Origin: JBCDBD01 sp039184335
Lineage (GTDB): Bacteria; Bacteroidota; Bacteroidia; Flavobacteriales; Flavobacteriaceae
Direction of reading: 5' to 3'
Assembly: GCA_039184335.1 (NCBI GenBank)
Contig: JBCDBD010000008.1
Location: 1-64,000 of the forward strand
Length of the DNA stretch: 64,000 nt
This document shows, in pieces, positions 8,781 through 17,286 of the stretch. The notes beneath the pieces are model-generated. The model was not told where the DNA came from. It ran no database searches and was given only the letters and a program-made list of their open reading frames with translations. Each line of letters opens with the position of its first letter. Within the stretch, counting starts at the first letter, position 1. The position numbers and the translations under genes were made by a program.

Positions 8781-8832
8781 TAAACTTCTTTAGGCGCGTT
8801 CGTCAAATACATTCCTTGTTAAATACAGATCC

Positions 8833-10086
8833 ATGCCGTATTTGTTTACTTCGGAGTCGGTAAGTGAAGGACATCCGGATAAAATTGCAGATCAGATCAG
8901 TGATGCGCTGCTCGATAACTTTTTGGCTTTTGACCCTGAAAGCAAAGTGGCCTGTGAAACCTTGGTGACCACGGGCCAAGTAGTACTGGCAGGCGAAGTA
9001 AAGAGCAATACGTATCTCGATGTGCAAACCATCGCTAGGGAAACCATCAATCAAATTGGCTATACCAAAGGGGAATACCAGTTCAGTGGAGATTCTTGCG
9101 GGGTCATTTCATTAATACACGAGCAGTCACAGGAAATCAATCAAGGTGTAGATCGGGGAACAAAAGAAGAGCAGGGTGCCGGTGATCAGGGAATGATGTT
9201 CGGATATGCTTCCAAGGAGACGGAAAATTTTATGCCCTTGGCTCTAGATATTTCGCACAAAATACTTCAGGTACTTGCCGAATTGCGAAAAGAGGGGTCT
9301 GCAATATCATATTTACGCCCAGATGCAAAGGCCCAGGTCACCATCGAATACACTGATGATAATGTTCCACAACGGATAGATACCATTGTGGTTTCTACGC
9401 AGCATGACGATTTTGACGAAGACACAAAAATGCAGTCAAAAATCAAGGAAGATGTCTTGAATATCCTAATTCCAAAAGTGAAGGAGCAATTGCCTACTTA
9501 TGTCCAAGAGCTTTTTAATGAACAGATTACTTATTATGTCAATCCTACCGGAAAATTCGTGATTGGTGGACCACACGGCGACAGTGGATTGACAGGGCGT
9601 AAGATTATTGTTGACACCTACGGGGGCAAAGGGGCCCACGGTGGGGGAGCCTTCAGTGGAAAAGATCCCAGCAAAGTGGACCGAAGTGCAGCCTATGCCG
9701 CCAGACATGCCGCAAAAAATTTAGTGGCTGCAGGGGTAGCCGACGAGATTTTGGTACAAGTAAGCTATGCCATTGGGGTCGTGGAACCTACATCTATCTA
9801 TGTAGACACCTATGGAACCAGCAAGGTCAATCTTAGCGATGGCCAAATTGCAGAAAAAGTGATGAACCTTTTTGATATGAGACCTTCAGCAATCGAAAAA
9901 CGATTGAAGCTCAGAAACCCAATCTATTTAGAGACCGCTGCCTATGGTCATATGGGCAAAAATCCTCAAAAAGTGGTAAAAGTTTTTGAGTCCCCATATA
10001 ATGGTAGAATCGAAAAGGAGGTAGAATTGTTTACCTGGGAGAAATTGAACAAGGTCGAGGAAGTGAAGAAAGCTTTTAGTCTTTAG
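8833..10086 (+). CDS. metK: Methionine adenosyltransferase (S-adenosylmethionine synthetase)
   Basis: 417-residue cytoplasmic enzyme making SAM from methionine and ATP. It starts MPYLFTSESVSEGHPDKIADQ, the classical N-terminus with the ATP-binding His and Asp, followed by GAGDQGMMFGYA and the Gly-rich GGAFSGKDPSKVDRSAAYAAR. Slightly longer than the about 385-residue proteobacterial enzyme because of an insertion after residue 115, common in Bacteroidota. Regulation is visible upstream: a strong promoter and a SAM-II-type riboswitch, so the product would shut off its own synthesis. A perfect terminator follows, making it monocistronic. Confidence 0.97.
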   Translation: MPYLFTSESVSEGHPDKIADQISDALLDNFLAFDPESKVACETLVTTGQVVLAGEVKSNTYLDVQTIARETINQIGYTKGEYQFSGDSCGVISLIHEQSQEINQGVDRGTKEEQGAGDQGMMFGYASKETENFMPLALDISHKILQVLAELRKEGSAISYLRPDAKAQVTIEYTDDNVPQRIDTIVVSTQHDDFDEDTKMQSKIKEDVLNILIPKVKEQLPTYVQELFNEQITYYVNPTGKFVIGGPHGDSGLTGRKIIVDTYGGKGAHGGGAFSGKDPSKVDRSAAYAARHAAKNLVAAGVADEILVQVSYAIGVVEPTSIYVDTYGTSKVNLSDGQIAEKVMNLFDMRPSAIEKRLKLRNPIYLETAAYGHMGKNPQKVVKVFESPYNGRIEKEVELFTWEKLNKVEEVKKAFSL

Positions 10087-10110
10087 AAGGTAAACAGCCT
10101 ATTAATTGGA

Positions 10111-10140
10111 AAAGGAAACCTTTACAGGGTTTCCTTTTTT
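10111..10140 (+). terminator. Rho-independent terminator after metK
   Basis: Perfect 10-bp stem AAAGGAAACC (10111-10120) with GGTTTCCTTT (10128-10137), 7-nt loop and a T-rich tail. Confidence 0.9.
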
Positions 10141-10198
10141 GTTTTTAAAACCCATTGTCTTTTTAGTAGCTTTAGTCAATCAATTCAATTTTGCCAAC

Positions 10199-12133
10199 AT
10201 GAAATTTAGACTTCGTTTATTGGTGACCGGTGCCTTTTTGTCAATCCTGATTCTCGGGTGTAAAAAAACAATAAAAAAAGAAGCGCAACACCTTGATACC
10301 TATGTAGAAGACCATTACACAAAAAAAGAAGTGGCTATTGAAATGCGTGATGGGGTAAAACTGCATACCACCATTTATTCGCCAAAGGATATTTCAAAAG
10401 AATATCCAATTCTGATGCAGCGTACACCGTATAGTTCAAGGCCCTATGGCGAAGGACAGTTCAGAAAACAAATAGGGCCGAACTTGCATTTGATGAAAGA
10501 GGGAAACATCATTGTATATCAAGATGTACGTGGCCGATGGATGAGCGAGGGCAGGTATGAGAATATGCGTGCCTATATCCCAAATAAAACATCCAATGCA
10601 CAGGTAGATGAAAGTTCAGATACCTATGATACCATCGAGTGGTTGGTCAACAATGTGGAAAATAATAATGGTCGCGTGGGTGTTTGGGGTATTTCGTATC
10701 CTGGGTTTTATGCAACTTATGCTACGGTCGATGCACATCCAGCACTAAAAGCGGCCTCTCCACAGGCCTGTATCGGTGATTTCTTTTTTGACGATTTTCA
10801 CCATAATGGGGCCTATCTATTGAGCTACTTCAGGGCGACCTCACTTTTTGGTACGCCGAGGCCGAATAACGAGCGTCCGATAGATACGGCTTGGTATACC
10901 CTGCCTGATATTGGTACCGAAGATCAGTACCAGTTTTTCCTTAATGTGGGCCCCCTAGAGAACTTGAACCCTTTTTTTGAGTACGAAACTGCAGATACCC
11001 CCAGAATGCGACCCGAAGGGTTGACCGATGATTATTTTTGGAATGAGTTGAAAGAGCATCCGAATTATGATGAACTCTGGAAAAGGCGTGGAATTATTCA
11101 ACATCTGAAGAATGTAGAAAGTCATGTGGCAACCATGATTGTGGGTGGGTGGTTCGATGCCGAGGATTTATATGGCCCCCTGGAAACCTACAAGAATATT
11201 GAAAAATATAACCATGGCAATTACAATACCATGGTCTTTGGACCATGGGACCATGGCGGATGGGCCCGGCGAAGGGGAAAAAACCTGGTAGGAAATTACT
11301 ATTTCGGGGATTCCATTTCAGAATTCTACCAAAAAGAGATTGAAACCAAATTTTTTAACCACTTTCTCAAAGGAGATGGCAGTAAAAATTCAGGTCTGCC
11401 GGAAGCCTATGTATTTGATTCAGGGCGTAAATCGTGGAAGTCATACGGCCAATGGCCTCCTGAAGCAGTGGTAAAGCAAGAAATGTTCTTATCAAAAGAT
11501 CAAAGGTTGACCAAAGTTCAAGAAGAGGTTACAGGCTTAAACTTTATAAGTGATGTCAAAAAACCGGTGCCTTATTCAGAAGATATCAAAACGGTATTCA
11601 CCCCTCGAAAATATATGACCGATGACCAGCGGTTTGCTGCAAGGCGTTCTGATGTTTTGGTCTTCGAGACTGACGTGATGCAAACGGATATGACCTTGGC
11701 AGGAGACATTTTGGCCAACCTGAAAGTAGCTACTACAGGCACTGCCGCAGACTGGATCGTTAAGGTAATCGATGTGCATCCTGCAGATATGGCGACCCAT
11801 CAAGACATGCAAGACCATTTAAAAATGGGCAACTACCACCTCATGGTACGCAGTGAGGTACTGCGAGGCCGTTTCAGGAAGAGTTTTTCAGAACCAGAAC
11901 CTTTTGTGCCCAAGAAAAAAACCAATGTGACCATAAAATTGCAAGATGTTTTCCATACAATCAAGAAGGGGCATAAACTTCAGGTACAGGTGCAGAGTAC
12001 TTGGTTTCCCCTTATTGATTTGAATCCACAGACCTATGTCGATAACATTTTCAAGGCTAAGGAAGAAGATTTTAAAACACAAACACATACAGTTTTTACA
12101 GATTCCAATATTGAATTCTCAGTTTTAAGGTAA
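10199..12133 (+). CDS. CocE/NonD-family serine hydrolase, putative lipoprotein
   Basis: 644-residue secreted hydrolase of the X-Pro dipeptidyl-peptidase (S15)/CocE family; members cleave acyl esters or amides, here probably peptides or glutaryl-type amides. Signal sequence with lipobox ILGC (Cys about residue 19), so probably a lipoprotein. The nucleophile Ser is in GVWGISYPGFYA; a candidate Asp is in GGWFDAEDLYG and the His in FGPWDHGGWARR. The C-terminal jelly-roll (from DVLVFETDVMQTDM) is the typical X-Pro C-terminal domain. ATG 10199 is chosen because it gives the lipoprotein signal; the in-frame extension back to 10106 overlaps the metK terminator. Substrate unknown. Confidence 0.88.
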   Translation: MKFRLRLLVTGAFLSILILGCKKTIKKEAQHLDTYVEDHYTKKEVAIEMRDGVKLHTTIYSPKDISKEYPILMQRTPYSSRPYGEGQFRKQIGPNLHLMKEGNIIVYQDVRGRWMSEGRYENMRAYIPNKTSNAQVDESSDTYDTIEWLVNNVENNNGRVGVWGISYPGFYATYATVDAHPALKAASPQACIGDFFFDDFHHNGAYLLSYFRATSLFGTPRPNNERPIDTAWYTLPDIGTEDQYQFFLNVGPLENLNPFFEYETADTPRMRPEGLTDDYFWNELKEHPNYDELWKRRGIIQHLKNVESHVATMIVGGWFDAEDLYGPLETYKNIEKYNHGNYNTMVFGPWDHGGWARRRGKNLVGNYYFGDSISEFYQKEIETKFFNHFLKGDGSKNSGLPEAYVFDSGRKSWKSYGQWPPEAVVKQEMFLSKDQRLTKVQEEVTGLNFISDVKKPVPYSEDIKTVFTPRKYMTDDQRFAARRSDVLVFETDVMQTDMTLAGDILANLKVATTGTAADWIVKVIDVHPADMATHQDMQDHLKMGNYHLMVRSEVLRGRFRKSFSEPEPFVPKKKTNVTIKLQDVFHTIKKGHKLQVQVQSTWFPLIDLNPQTYVDNIFKAKEEDFKTQTHTVFTDSNIEFSVLR

Positions 12134-12213
12134 TCTTAAAATGAATTTTATAAATTATAACTAATCTTATGTGAAATTTCAAAAAAGATTAGGTTTTTAG
12201 AATTTTCTGACTT

Positions 12214-12221
12214 TATATTTG
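12214..12221 (+). promoter_or_regulatory. Candidate -7 element before the metY leader
   Basis: TATATTTG fits TAnnTTTG and ends 28 nt before the SAM-I aptamer. The expected -33 position holds a T-run without a clean TTG. Confidence 0.5.
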
Positions 12222-12249
12222 TCTTGTAAGTTCAAACACGTATTGAATG

Positions 12250-12364
12250 GTTATCAAGAAAGGTGGAGGGAATGGACCCTGTGAAGCCTTAGCAACCCTT
12301 GTTTTTAACTGGCATTGCTGGTACAAGAAGGTGCTAAATTCTACTCTTTACAGAGATAGATAAC
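12250..12364 (+). ncRNA. SAM-I (S-box) riboswitch upstream of metY
   Basis: The hallmark S-box core is present: ATCAAGAAAGGTGGAGGGA, then GACCCTGTGAAGCCTTAGCAACC, then AAGGTGCTAAATTC. P1 pairs GTTATC (12250-12255) with GATAAC (12359-12364). The remaining 117 nt to the metY ATG show no canonical terminator with a U-run, so the expression platform is unclear. The 12134-12249 stretch holds only the promoter. Confidence 0.93.
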
Positions 12365-12481
12365 AATCATCGGGCGGTACTCGATTCTTCCTTTCTTCAT
12401 AACTTTTCTGATTTTGGTCAATTGTTGGTCTTTGCCGGTTTTGACTTTCTGTAATCAAAAAATAATTTAAAATAAAGAATC

Positions 12482-13774
12482 ATGAGCGAACAAAAGTTTT
12501 CAACCCATGCACTACATGCGGGCCACGATGTAAGTGCTAATGGAGGTACCAGGGCCGTGCCCATTTATCAAAGTACGGCCTATGTATTCAATAATGCAGA
12601 ACATGCGGCCAATTTATTTTCATTGGCAGAGTTCGGAAATATTTACACCAGAATTAACAACCCTACCAATGATATCTTAGAGCAGCGCCTCGCGGCTTTG
12701 GAAGGGGGTATCGCGGCTGTCGTAACATCTTCGGGGACTGCTGCTTTAAATACTGCCCTATTGGTCTTATTAAAGGCGGGCGATCATATTGTTGCTTCAA
12801 ACAGTGTGTACGGGGGTACCTTTAATTTATTGGATGTTACCTTACCCCGTCTGGGCATTACCACCACTTGGGTCGACCCTTCAGAACCAGAAAATTTTGG
12901 TAGGGCAGTTCAAGAAAACACCCGAGTGTTCTTTGCAGAATCGGTAGGTAATCCCAAATTGGATGTGTTGGATCTAAAAGTGATTTCAGAAGAGGCAAAA
13001 AAGGCTAAAATCCCTTTCATTGTTGACAATACGGTGGCCTCTCCGGCATTGTTGAATCCTATCGAACACGGAGCCAATATTGTAATCCATTCTCTGACCA
13101 AATATATCAATGGCAACGGAACGGCTCTTGGTGGTGCCATTATAGATGCCGGCACGTTTGATTGGGCAAATGGCAAATTCCCTGAATTTACTGAACCTTC
13201 GCCCGGATATCATGGTTTGGTCTACCATGAGGCTTTGGGGCCTGCCGCCTTTATCGCCAAGGTGCGTATCGAGGGCCTTCGTGATTACGGGGCCTGTTTG
13301 AGTCCGTTCAATGCCTTTCAGATTATTCAGGGGCTGGAAACCTTGGAAGTACGTATGAAAAAGCACAGTGAGAATGCATTGGCATTGGCAAAATGGCTCG
13401 AAGACCGTGATGAAGTGGCCTGGGTGAATTATCCCGGCTTGGAATCAAGTACATACAAGGCTTTAGCAGATGTCTACCTGCCCAATGGACAGAGCAGTAT
13501 TGTGACCTTCGGGGCAAAAGGTGGATTTGAATCTGCCAAAAAAATAGCGGACGAAACCAAAATTTTCTCGCTTTTGGCCAATATTGGGGATACCAAATCC
13601 TTGATTATCCATCCCGCCAGTACCACACATCAACAATTGAGCGATGAATCACAGGAATGGACAGGGGTTACCAAAGATTTAATTCGATTGTCTGTGGGAT
13701 TGGAGTCCATTGAAGATTTAAAATCCGATCTTGAACAGGCATTTGCCACGATAGATAAATCGGTGCTTGTATAG
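12482..13774 (+). CDS. metY: O-acetylhomoserine sulfhydrylase (aminocarboxypropyltransferase)
   Basis: 430-residue PLP enzyme of the Cys/Met-metabolism family that makes homocysteine from O-acetylhomoserine and sulfide. N-terminal GGTRAVPIYQSTAYVF and YTRINNPTNDILEQRLAALE; the PLP Lys is in HSLTKYINGNG; the C-terminal LLANIGDTKSLIIHPASTTH is characteristic. The length of about 430 and the internal insertion distinguish MetY from cystathionine synthase/lyase types. It is the first gene after the SAM-I riboswitch and is followed 38 nt later by metX, which makes its substrate. Repression by SAM is inferred. Confidence 0.94.
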   Translation: MSEQKFSTHALHAGHDVSANGGTRAVPIYQSTAYVFNNAEHAANLFSLAEFGNIYTRINNPTNDILEQRLAALEGGIAAVVTSSGTAALNTALLVLLKAGDHIVASNSVYGGTFNLLDVTLPRLGITTTWVDPSEPENFGRAVQENTRVFFAESVGNPKLDVLDLKVISEEAKKAKIPFIVDNTVASPALLNPIEHGANIVIHSLTKYINGNGTALGGAIIDAGTFDWANGKFPEFTEPSPGYHGLVYHEALGPAAFIAKVRIEGLRDYGACLSPFNAFQIIQGLETLEVRMKKHSENALALAKWLEDRDEVAWVNYPGLESSTYKALADVYLPNGQSSIVTFGAKGGFESAKKIADETKIFSLLANIGDTKSLIIHPASTTHQQLSDESQEWTGVTKDLIRLSVGLESIEDLKSDLEQAFATIDKSVLV

Positions 13775-13812
13775 ACATTAACAAACTACAGCACCTTAGA
13801 AAACAACAATCA

Positions 13813-14790
13813 ATGCTGAAAAGGCTTGCCGTATCAAATTTCAATACAGTGAGTGGTGTCGATCACGACATTCAATTGTCGTATCAATTGTTTGGTCGAC
13901 CATTGCATACGGCACCTATTGTTTTGGTAAACCATGCGTTGACCGGTAACTCACAGGTTACTGGTGAAAAAGGCTGGTGGTCTGATCTGATTGGTAAGGG
14001 CAAGTGTATCGATACAGCGATATACACCGTACTGGCATTCAACATTCCTGGTAATTGCTATGACGGATTTGTTATCAATAATTACCAGGATTTTGTTGCG
14101 CGGGATATTGCAAGCCTATTTTTAGAAGGTTTGCAAAGACTGCAAATCAAATCGCTTTACGCGATTATAGGGGGGTCTTTAGGTGGGGGTATCGGTTGGG
14201 AAATGATAGCCCTGAATCCTGATATTTCGCAACATTTGGTTCCGATTGCATCCGATTGGAAATCTACCGATTGGTTGATTGCCAATTGTAGGATACAAGA
14301 ACAGTTTTTGGTGAATTCCACACAACCCATACAAGATGCACGTATGCATGCCATGTTGTGCTATCGTACCCCACAATCGTTGAACCGGCGATTTGAACGT
14401 ACCGTCAATGAAGAACTACAGGTGTTCAATGTAGAAAGTTGGTTAATGCACCATGGCGAAAAACTCCAAAACAGATTTCAGCTATCGGCGTACAAGTTGA
14501 TGAACCAACTGCTGCGTACCATTGATATTGTCTCTAGAGACGCGAAAGCCATAGAAGGTATAGCTAAGAGTAAGGTACACATTCATGTTATCGGAGTAGA
14601 TACCGACCTGTTTTTTACAGCCGAGGAAAATAGAAATACCTACCATAGTTTTAAAAAGTTGGGATGCACCATTTCATATGGCGAAATAACTTCGATTCAT
14701 GGGCACGATGCGTTTTTGATAGAATTTCCAAAACTTGAGGAATTGCTGGCAGAAATTTTCATAAAAAAACCAAAAGCATGGCAGATTTGA
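13813..14790 (+). CDS. metX: Homoserine O-acetyltransferase (alpha/beta-hydrolase type)
   Basis: 325-residue enzyme transferring acetyl from acetyl-CoA to homoserine, activating it for sulfhydrylation. Alpha/beta-hydrolase fold: oxyanion segment NHALTGNS, nucleophile Ser in IGGSLGGGIGWEM, acid in VIGVDTDLFF and His in IHGHDAFLIEF. Shorter than the about 350-380-residue type, mainly through a reduced cap. It lies between metY and metZ, overlapping metZ by 13 nt, so translational coupling is likely. Acetyl rather than succinyl donor is inferred from the neighbouring MetY. Confidence 0.9.
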   Translation: MLKRLAVSNFNTVSGVDHDIQLSYQLFGRPLHTAPIVLVNHALTGNSQVTGEKGWWSDLIGKGKCIDTAIYTVLAFNIPGNCYDGFVINNYQDFVARDIASLFLEGLQRLQIKSLYAIIGGSLGGGIGWEMIALNPDISQHLVPIASDWKSTDWLIANCRIQEQFLVNSTQPIQDARMHAMLCYRTPQSLNRRFERTVNEELQVFNVESWLMHHGEKLQNRFQLSAYKLMNQLLRTIDIVSRDAKAIEGIAKSKVHIHVIGVDTDLFFTAEENRNTYHSFKKLGCTISYGEITSIHGHDAFLIEFPKLEELLAEIFIKKPKAWQI

Positions 14791-15944
14791 AATTTGAGAC
14801 AGACGCCATACGGACACAGGTGGAACGAACCCAGTTTTTGGAACATTCCAGCCCCATGTACCTGACGTCAAGCTATGTTTTTGAAGATGCTGAAGATATG
14901 CGAGCTTCCTTTGCTGAGGAGAAACAACGCAATATTTATTCGCGTTATTCCAATCCCAACACCTCTGAATTTGTTGAAAAAGTATGTAAAATGGAAGGGG
15001 CAGAGGCAGGTTTTGCCTTTGCATCAGGTATGGCAGCGGTTTTTTCAACCTTTGCAGCGCTCCTAAAAAGTGGGGATCACATACTTTCTTCAAGAAGTGT
15101 TTTTGGTTCTACCCATAACCTGTGTACCAATTTTTTTCCGAATTGGGGTATTGCGACCAGTTTTTTTGGTATCGATGACCTTCATCAGCTTGAAGATCTT
15201 ATACAACCCAATACTAAGGTTCTGTATGTCGAGTCTCCCACCAATCCAGGGGTTGATGTCTTGGATTTGGAAGTTTTGGGTAAGATGGCAAAAAAGAACG
15301 ACCTGATTTTTATAGTCGATAATTGTTTTGCCTCGCCTTACCTGCAACAGCCCATTCGATTTGGGGCAGATTTGGTGGTTCATTCCGGTACCAAGTTGAT
15401 GGATGGCCAGGGTAGGGTCTTAGCTGGAATCACGGTAGGAAAAGCGGATTTGGTAGATAAGATTTACCGATTTTCAAGAATTACAGGCCCGGCACTATCA
15501 CCTTTTAATGCTTGGGTGCTTTCTAAAAGTTTGGAGACTCTGGCAGTTCGTGTAGACCGTCATTGTGCGAATGCCCTACGACTCGCCGAGTTTTTAGGCG
15601 ACCACCCCAAGATCGCTTGGGTGAAATATCCATTTTTAAAGTCACATCCACAATACGATTTGGCTGTAAAACAGATGAAGGCAGGTGGAAGCGTACTGGC
15701 CTTTGAACTAAATGGTGGACTTAAGAAAGGCCAAGCGTTTATTGATGCCATAAAAATGCTTTCAATTTCGGCAAACTTGGGTGACTCAAGAAGTATTGTT
15801 ACCCATCCTGCTTCAACGACCCACAGTAAAATGACACCTGACGAGCGTAAAAAAGTGGGGATTACCGATGGTACAATTCGTATCTCAGTGGGATTGGAAC
15901 ATATTGATGATATTACTTCCGATATTGCACAGGCATTGGGATAG
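14778..15944 (+). CDS. metZ: O-succinylhomoserine sulfhydrylase-like PLP enzyme
   Basis: 388-residue Cys/Met-metabolism PLP enzyme. N-terminal TDAIRTQVERTQFLEHSSPM and NIYSRYSNPNTSEF are typical of MetZ; the PLP Lys is in HSGTKLMDGQGRVLAG; SANLGDSRSIVTHPASTTH near the end. It starts inside the 3' end of metX. Having MetY and MetZ together gives two apparently redundant sulfhydrylases; with O-acetylhomoserine as the likely donor, the MetZ-type enzyme may also accept the acetyl ester or act with cysteine. That is inference. Confidence 0.9.
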   Translation: MADLKFETDAIRTQVERTQFLEHSSPMYLTSSYVFEDAEDMRASFAEEKQRNIYSRYSNPNTSEFVEKVCKMEGAEAGFAFASGMAAVFSTFAALLKSGDHILSSRSVFGSTHNLCTNFFPNWGIATSFFGIDDLHQLEDLIQPNTKVLYVESPTNPGVDVLDLEVLGKMAKKNDLIFIVDNCFASPYLQQPIRFGADLVVHSGTKLMDGQGRVLAGITVGKADLVDKIYRFSRITGPALSPFNAWVLSKSLETLAVRVDRHCANALRLAEFLGDHPKIAWVKYPFLKSHPQYDLAVKQMKAGGSVLAFELNGGLKKGQAFIDAIKMLSISANLGDSRSIVTHPASTTHSKMTPDERKKVGITDGTIRISVGLEHIDDITSDIAQALG

Positions 15945-15964
15945 GCAAATTTCGCTATATTCGT

Positions 15965-16381
15965 ATGATGCTCTCGAAAAAGACAAAATACGGATTAAAA
16001 GCATTAACTTTTCTCGCTGCCCAAGACAGAAATGAACCCATACAGATTGCTGAAATTGCCAACCACGAAAACATTTCACAGAAATTCTTGGAAAGTATTC
16101 TGTTGACACTACGTAGAAACGGATTTTTAGGCTCAAAAAAGGGAAAAGGAGGCGGATATTACTTGATCAAAGAACCGCAAGAAATCCCTATGACCGCAGT
16201 GATGCGTATTTTGGAAGGCCCGATTGCCATGGTACCTTGTGTAAGCCTTAATTTTTATGAAAAGTGTGATGATTGCCCTGACGAAAACCTATGTGCGGTT
16301 CACAACCTAATGCTCAAGGTACGTGATAGCGCTTTAGAGGTTTACCGGAACACTACACTCGCCGATTTGATTTATCAATAA
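15965..16381 (+). CDS. Rrf2-family transcriptional regulator
   Basis: 138-residue winged-helix regulator, 20 nt after metZ and probably in the same transcript. The N-terminus LSKKTKYGLKAL and the helix-turn-helix with NISQKFLESILLTLRRNGFL are typical of Rrf2/CymR/IscR. Four cysteines occur near the C-terminus in the pattern CVSLNFYEKCDDCPDENLC, resembling but not identical to the three-Cys [2Fe-2S] site of IscR, so a sulfur or redox signal is plausible. The start is ATGATG; 15968 is equally possible. Its likely target is the next operon (cysH onwards), which has candidate operators at 16433-16455 and 16513-16535. The target is inferred from position. Confidence 0.88.
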   Translation: MMLSKKTKYGLKALTFLAAQDRNEPIQIAEIANHENISQKFLESILLTLRRNGFLGSKKGKGGGYYLIKEPQEIPMTAVMRILEGPIAMVPCVSLNFYEKCDDCPDENLCAVHNLMLKVRDSALEVYRNTTLADLIYQ

Positions 16382-16432
16382 TTGCCCTAATGGCTGTCAA
16401 ATTCAGAATAGTTGCCCCTTTATATTGAAAAT

Positions 16433-16455
16433 CTACTAAAACTATAGGGTTTACA
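16433..16455 (+). promoter_or_regulatory. Candidate Rrf2 operator, copy 1 (upstream of cysH)
   Basis: A 23-nt segment centred on AACTATAGGGTTTA. It matches the 16513-16535 segment at 19 of 23 positions in the same orientation, start-to-start distance 80 nt. It lies upstream of the expected -33 region of the cysH promoter. Confidence 0.45.
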
Positions 16456-16498
16456 TAATTTTATTATACAATTAACTTTCTGGTTCGGCAAATAGTCT

Positions 16499-16506
16499 TA
16501 TTTTTG
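16499..16506 (+). promoter_or_regulatory. Candidate -7 element for the cysH operon
   Basis: TATTTTTG matches TAnnTTTG exactly, 57 nt before the cysH ATG. The -33 region has TTC rather than TTG, consistent with an activated or weak promoter. Confidence 0.5.
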
Positions 16507-16512
16507 ATTATC

Positions 16513-16535
16513 CTATTAAATCTATAGGATTTAAA
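16513..16535 (+). promoter_or_regulatory. Candidate Rrf2 operator, copy 2 (at the cysH start of transcription)
   Basis: The second 23-nt copy contains the dyad CCTAT-N7-ATAGG and starts 7 nt after the -7 box, so a protein bound here would block initiation. Confidence 0.5.
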
Positions 16536-16562
16536 ATCGCAACACGATCAAATACAGCATAT

Positions 16563-17189
16563 ATGGTTTTATCAGAAGAGCAGATCAGTAAGTTAAATGC
16601 CCAATTTAAAGGAATTCCACCAGAAGAAATTATTTCTTGGGCCATTGATTTTGGTAATAACCCTGTGGTAACGACAAATTTTAGGCCATATGAAGTGGCT
16701 ATATTGCAGGCGGTGACCGAGGTACGGAACAACATTCCGGTGATTTGGTGTGATACTGGATATAATACACCACAAACCTATAAGCATGCAGAAGAACTGA
16801 TACGCCGATTAGATTTAAACATTAAGCTTTATGTGCCCAAACAGACATCGGCACATCGCGATGCAGTAATGGGTATTCCTAGCATTGACGATCCAAGACA
16901 CAAAGAATTTACACGACAGGTAAAATTGGAACCGTTTTGGAGGGCAATGTCAGAACATCGACCAGATGTATGGTTCACCAACCTTAGAAAAGGTCAGACG
17001 GCACTTCGGGATTCACTGGATATTTTAAGCCTTGGTAAAGATGGTGTTTTAAAAGTAAGCCCCTTTTACCATTGGTCTGATACTCAATTGGATGCTTACC
17101 TTGGTGAGCGGAACCTACCCAACGAACATACCTATTTTGACCCAACCAAGGTGCTACAGAATAGGGAATGTGGTCTTCACACAAACTAA
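16563..17189 (+). CDS. cysH: Phosphoadenylyl-sulfate reductase
   Basis: 208-residue thioredoxin-dependent reductase releasing sulfite from activated sulfate. It has the PAPS reductase fold (WAIDFGNNPVVTTNF, PVIWCDTGYNTPQTY) and the C-terminal catalytic ECGLH. The paired Cys-Cys iron-sulfur motif of APS reductases is absent, so PAPS is the more likely substrate. It is shorter than E. coli CysH (about 244). Next genes are sulfite reductase and siroheme synthesis, so it opens an assimilatory sulfate-reduction operon. Sulfurylase genes (cysD, cysN) and APS kinase are not in the window; the 97-nt gap after cysH shows no remnant of them. Confidence 0.9.
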   Translation: MVLSEEQISKLNAQFKGIPPEEIISWAIDFGNNPVVTTNFRPYEVAILQAVTEVRNNIPVIWCDTGYNTPQTYKHAEELIRRLDLNIKLYVPKQTSAHRDAVMGIPSIDDPRHKEFTRQVKLEPFWRAMSEHRPDVWFTNLRKGQTALRDSLDILSLGKDGVLKVSPFYHWSDTQLDAYLGERNLPNEHTYFDPTKVLQNRECGLHTN

Positions 17190-17286
17190 GTCGTTAGAAT
17201 TCATCAATAAGCAGAAAAGGTGCTTTTGAGGTAGGGTAGATCACATATATGTCTGAGCCCCTAGTAAACATTAGATTTAATAAGCA

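Noticed and set aside
12365..12481. Rho-independent terminator as expression platform of the metY SAM-I riboswitch
   Set aside because: I find no stem followed by a U-run here; only weak pairings. The mechanism is left open.
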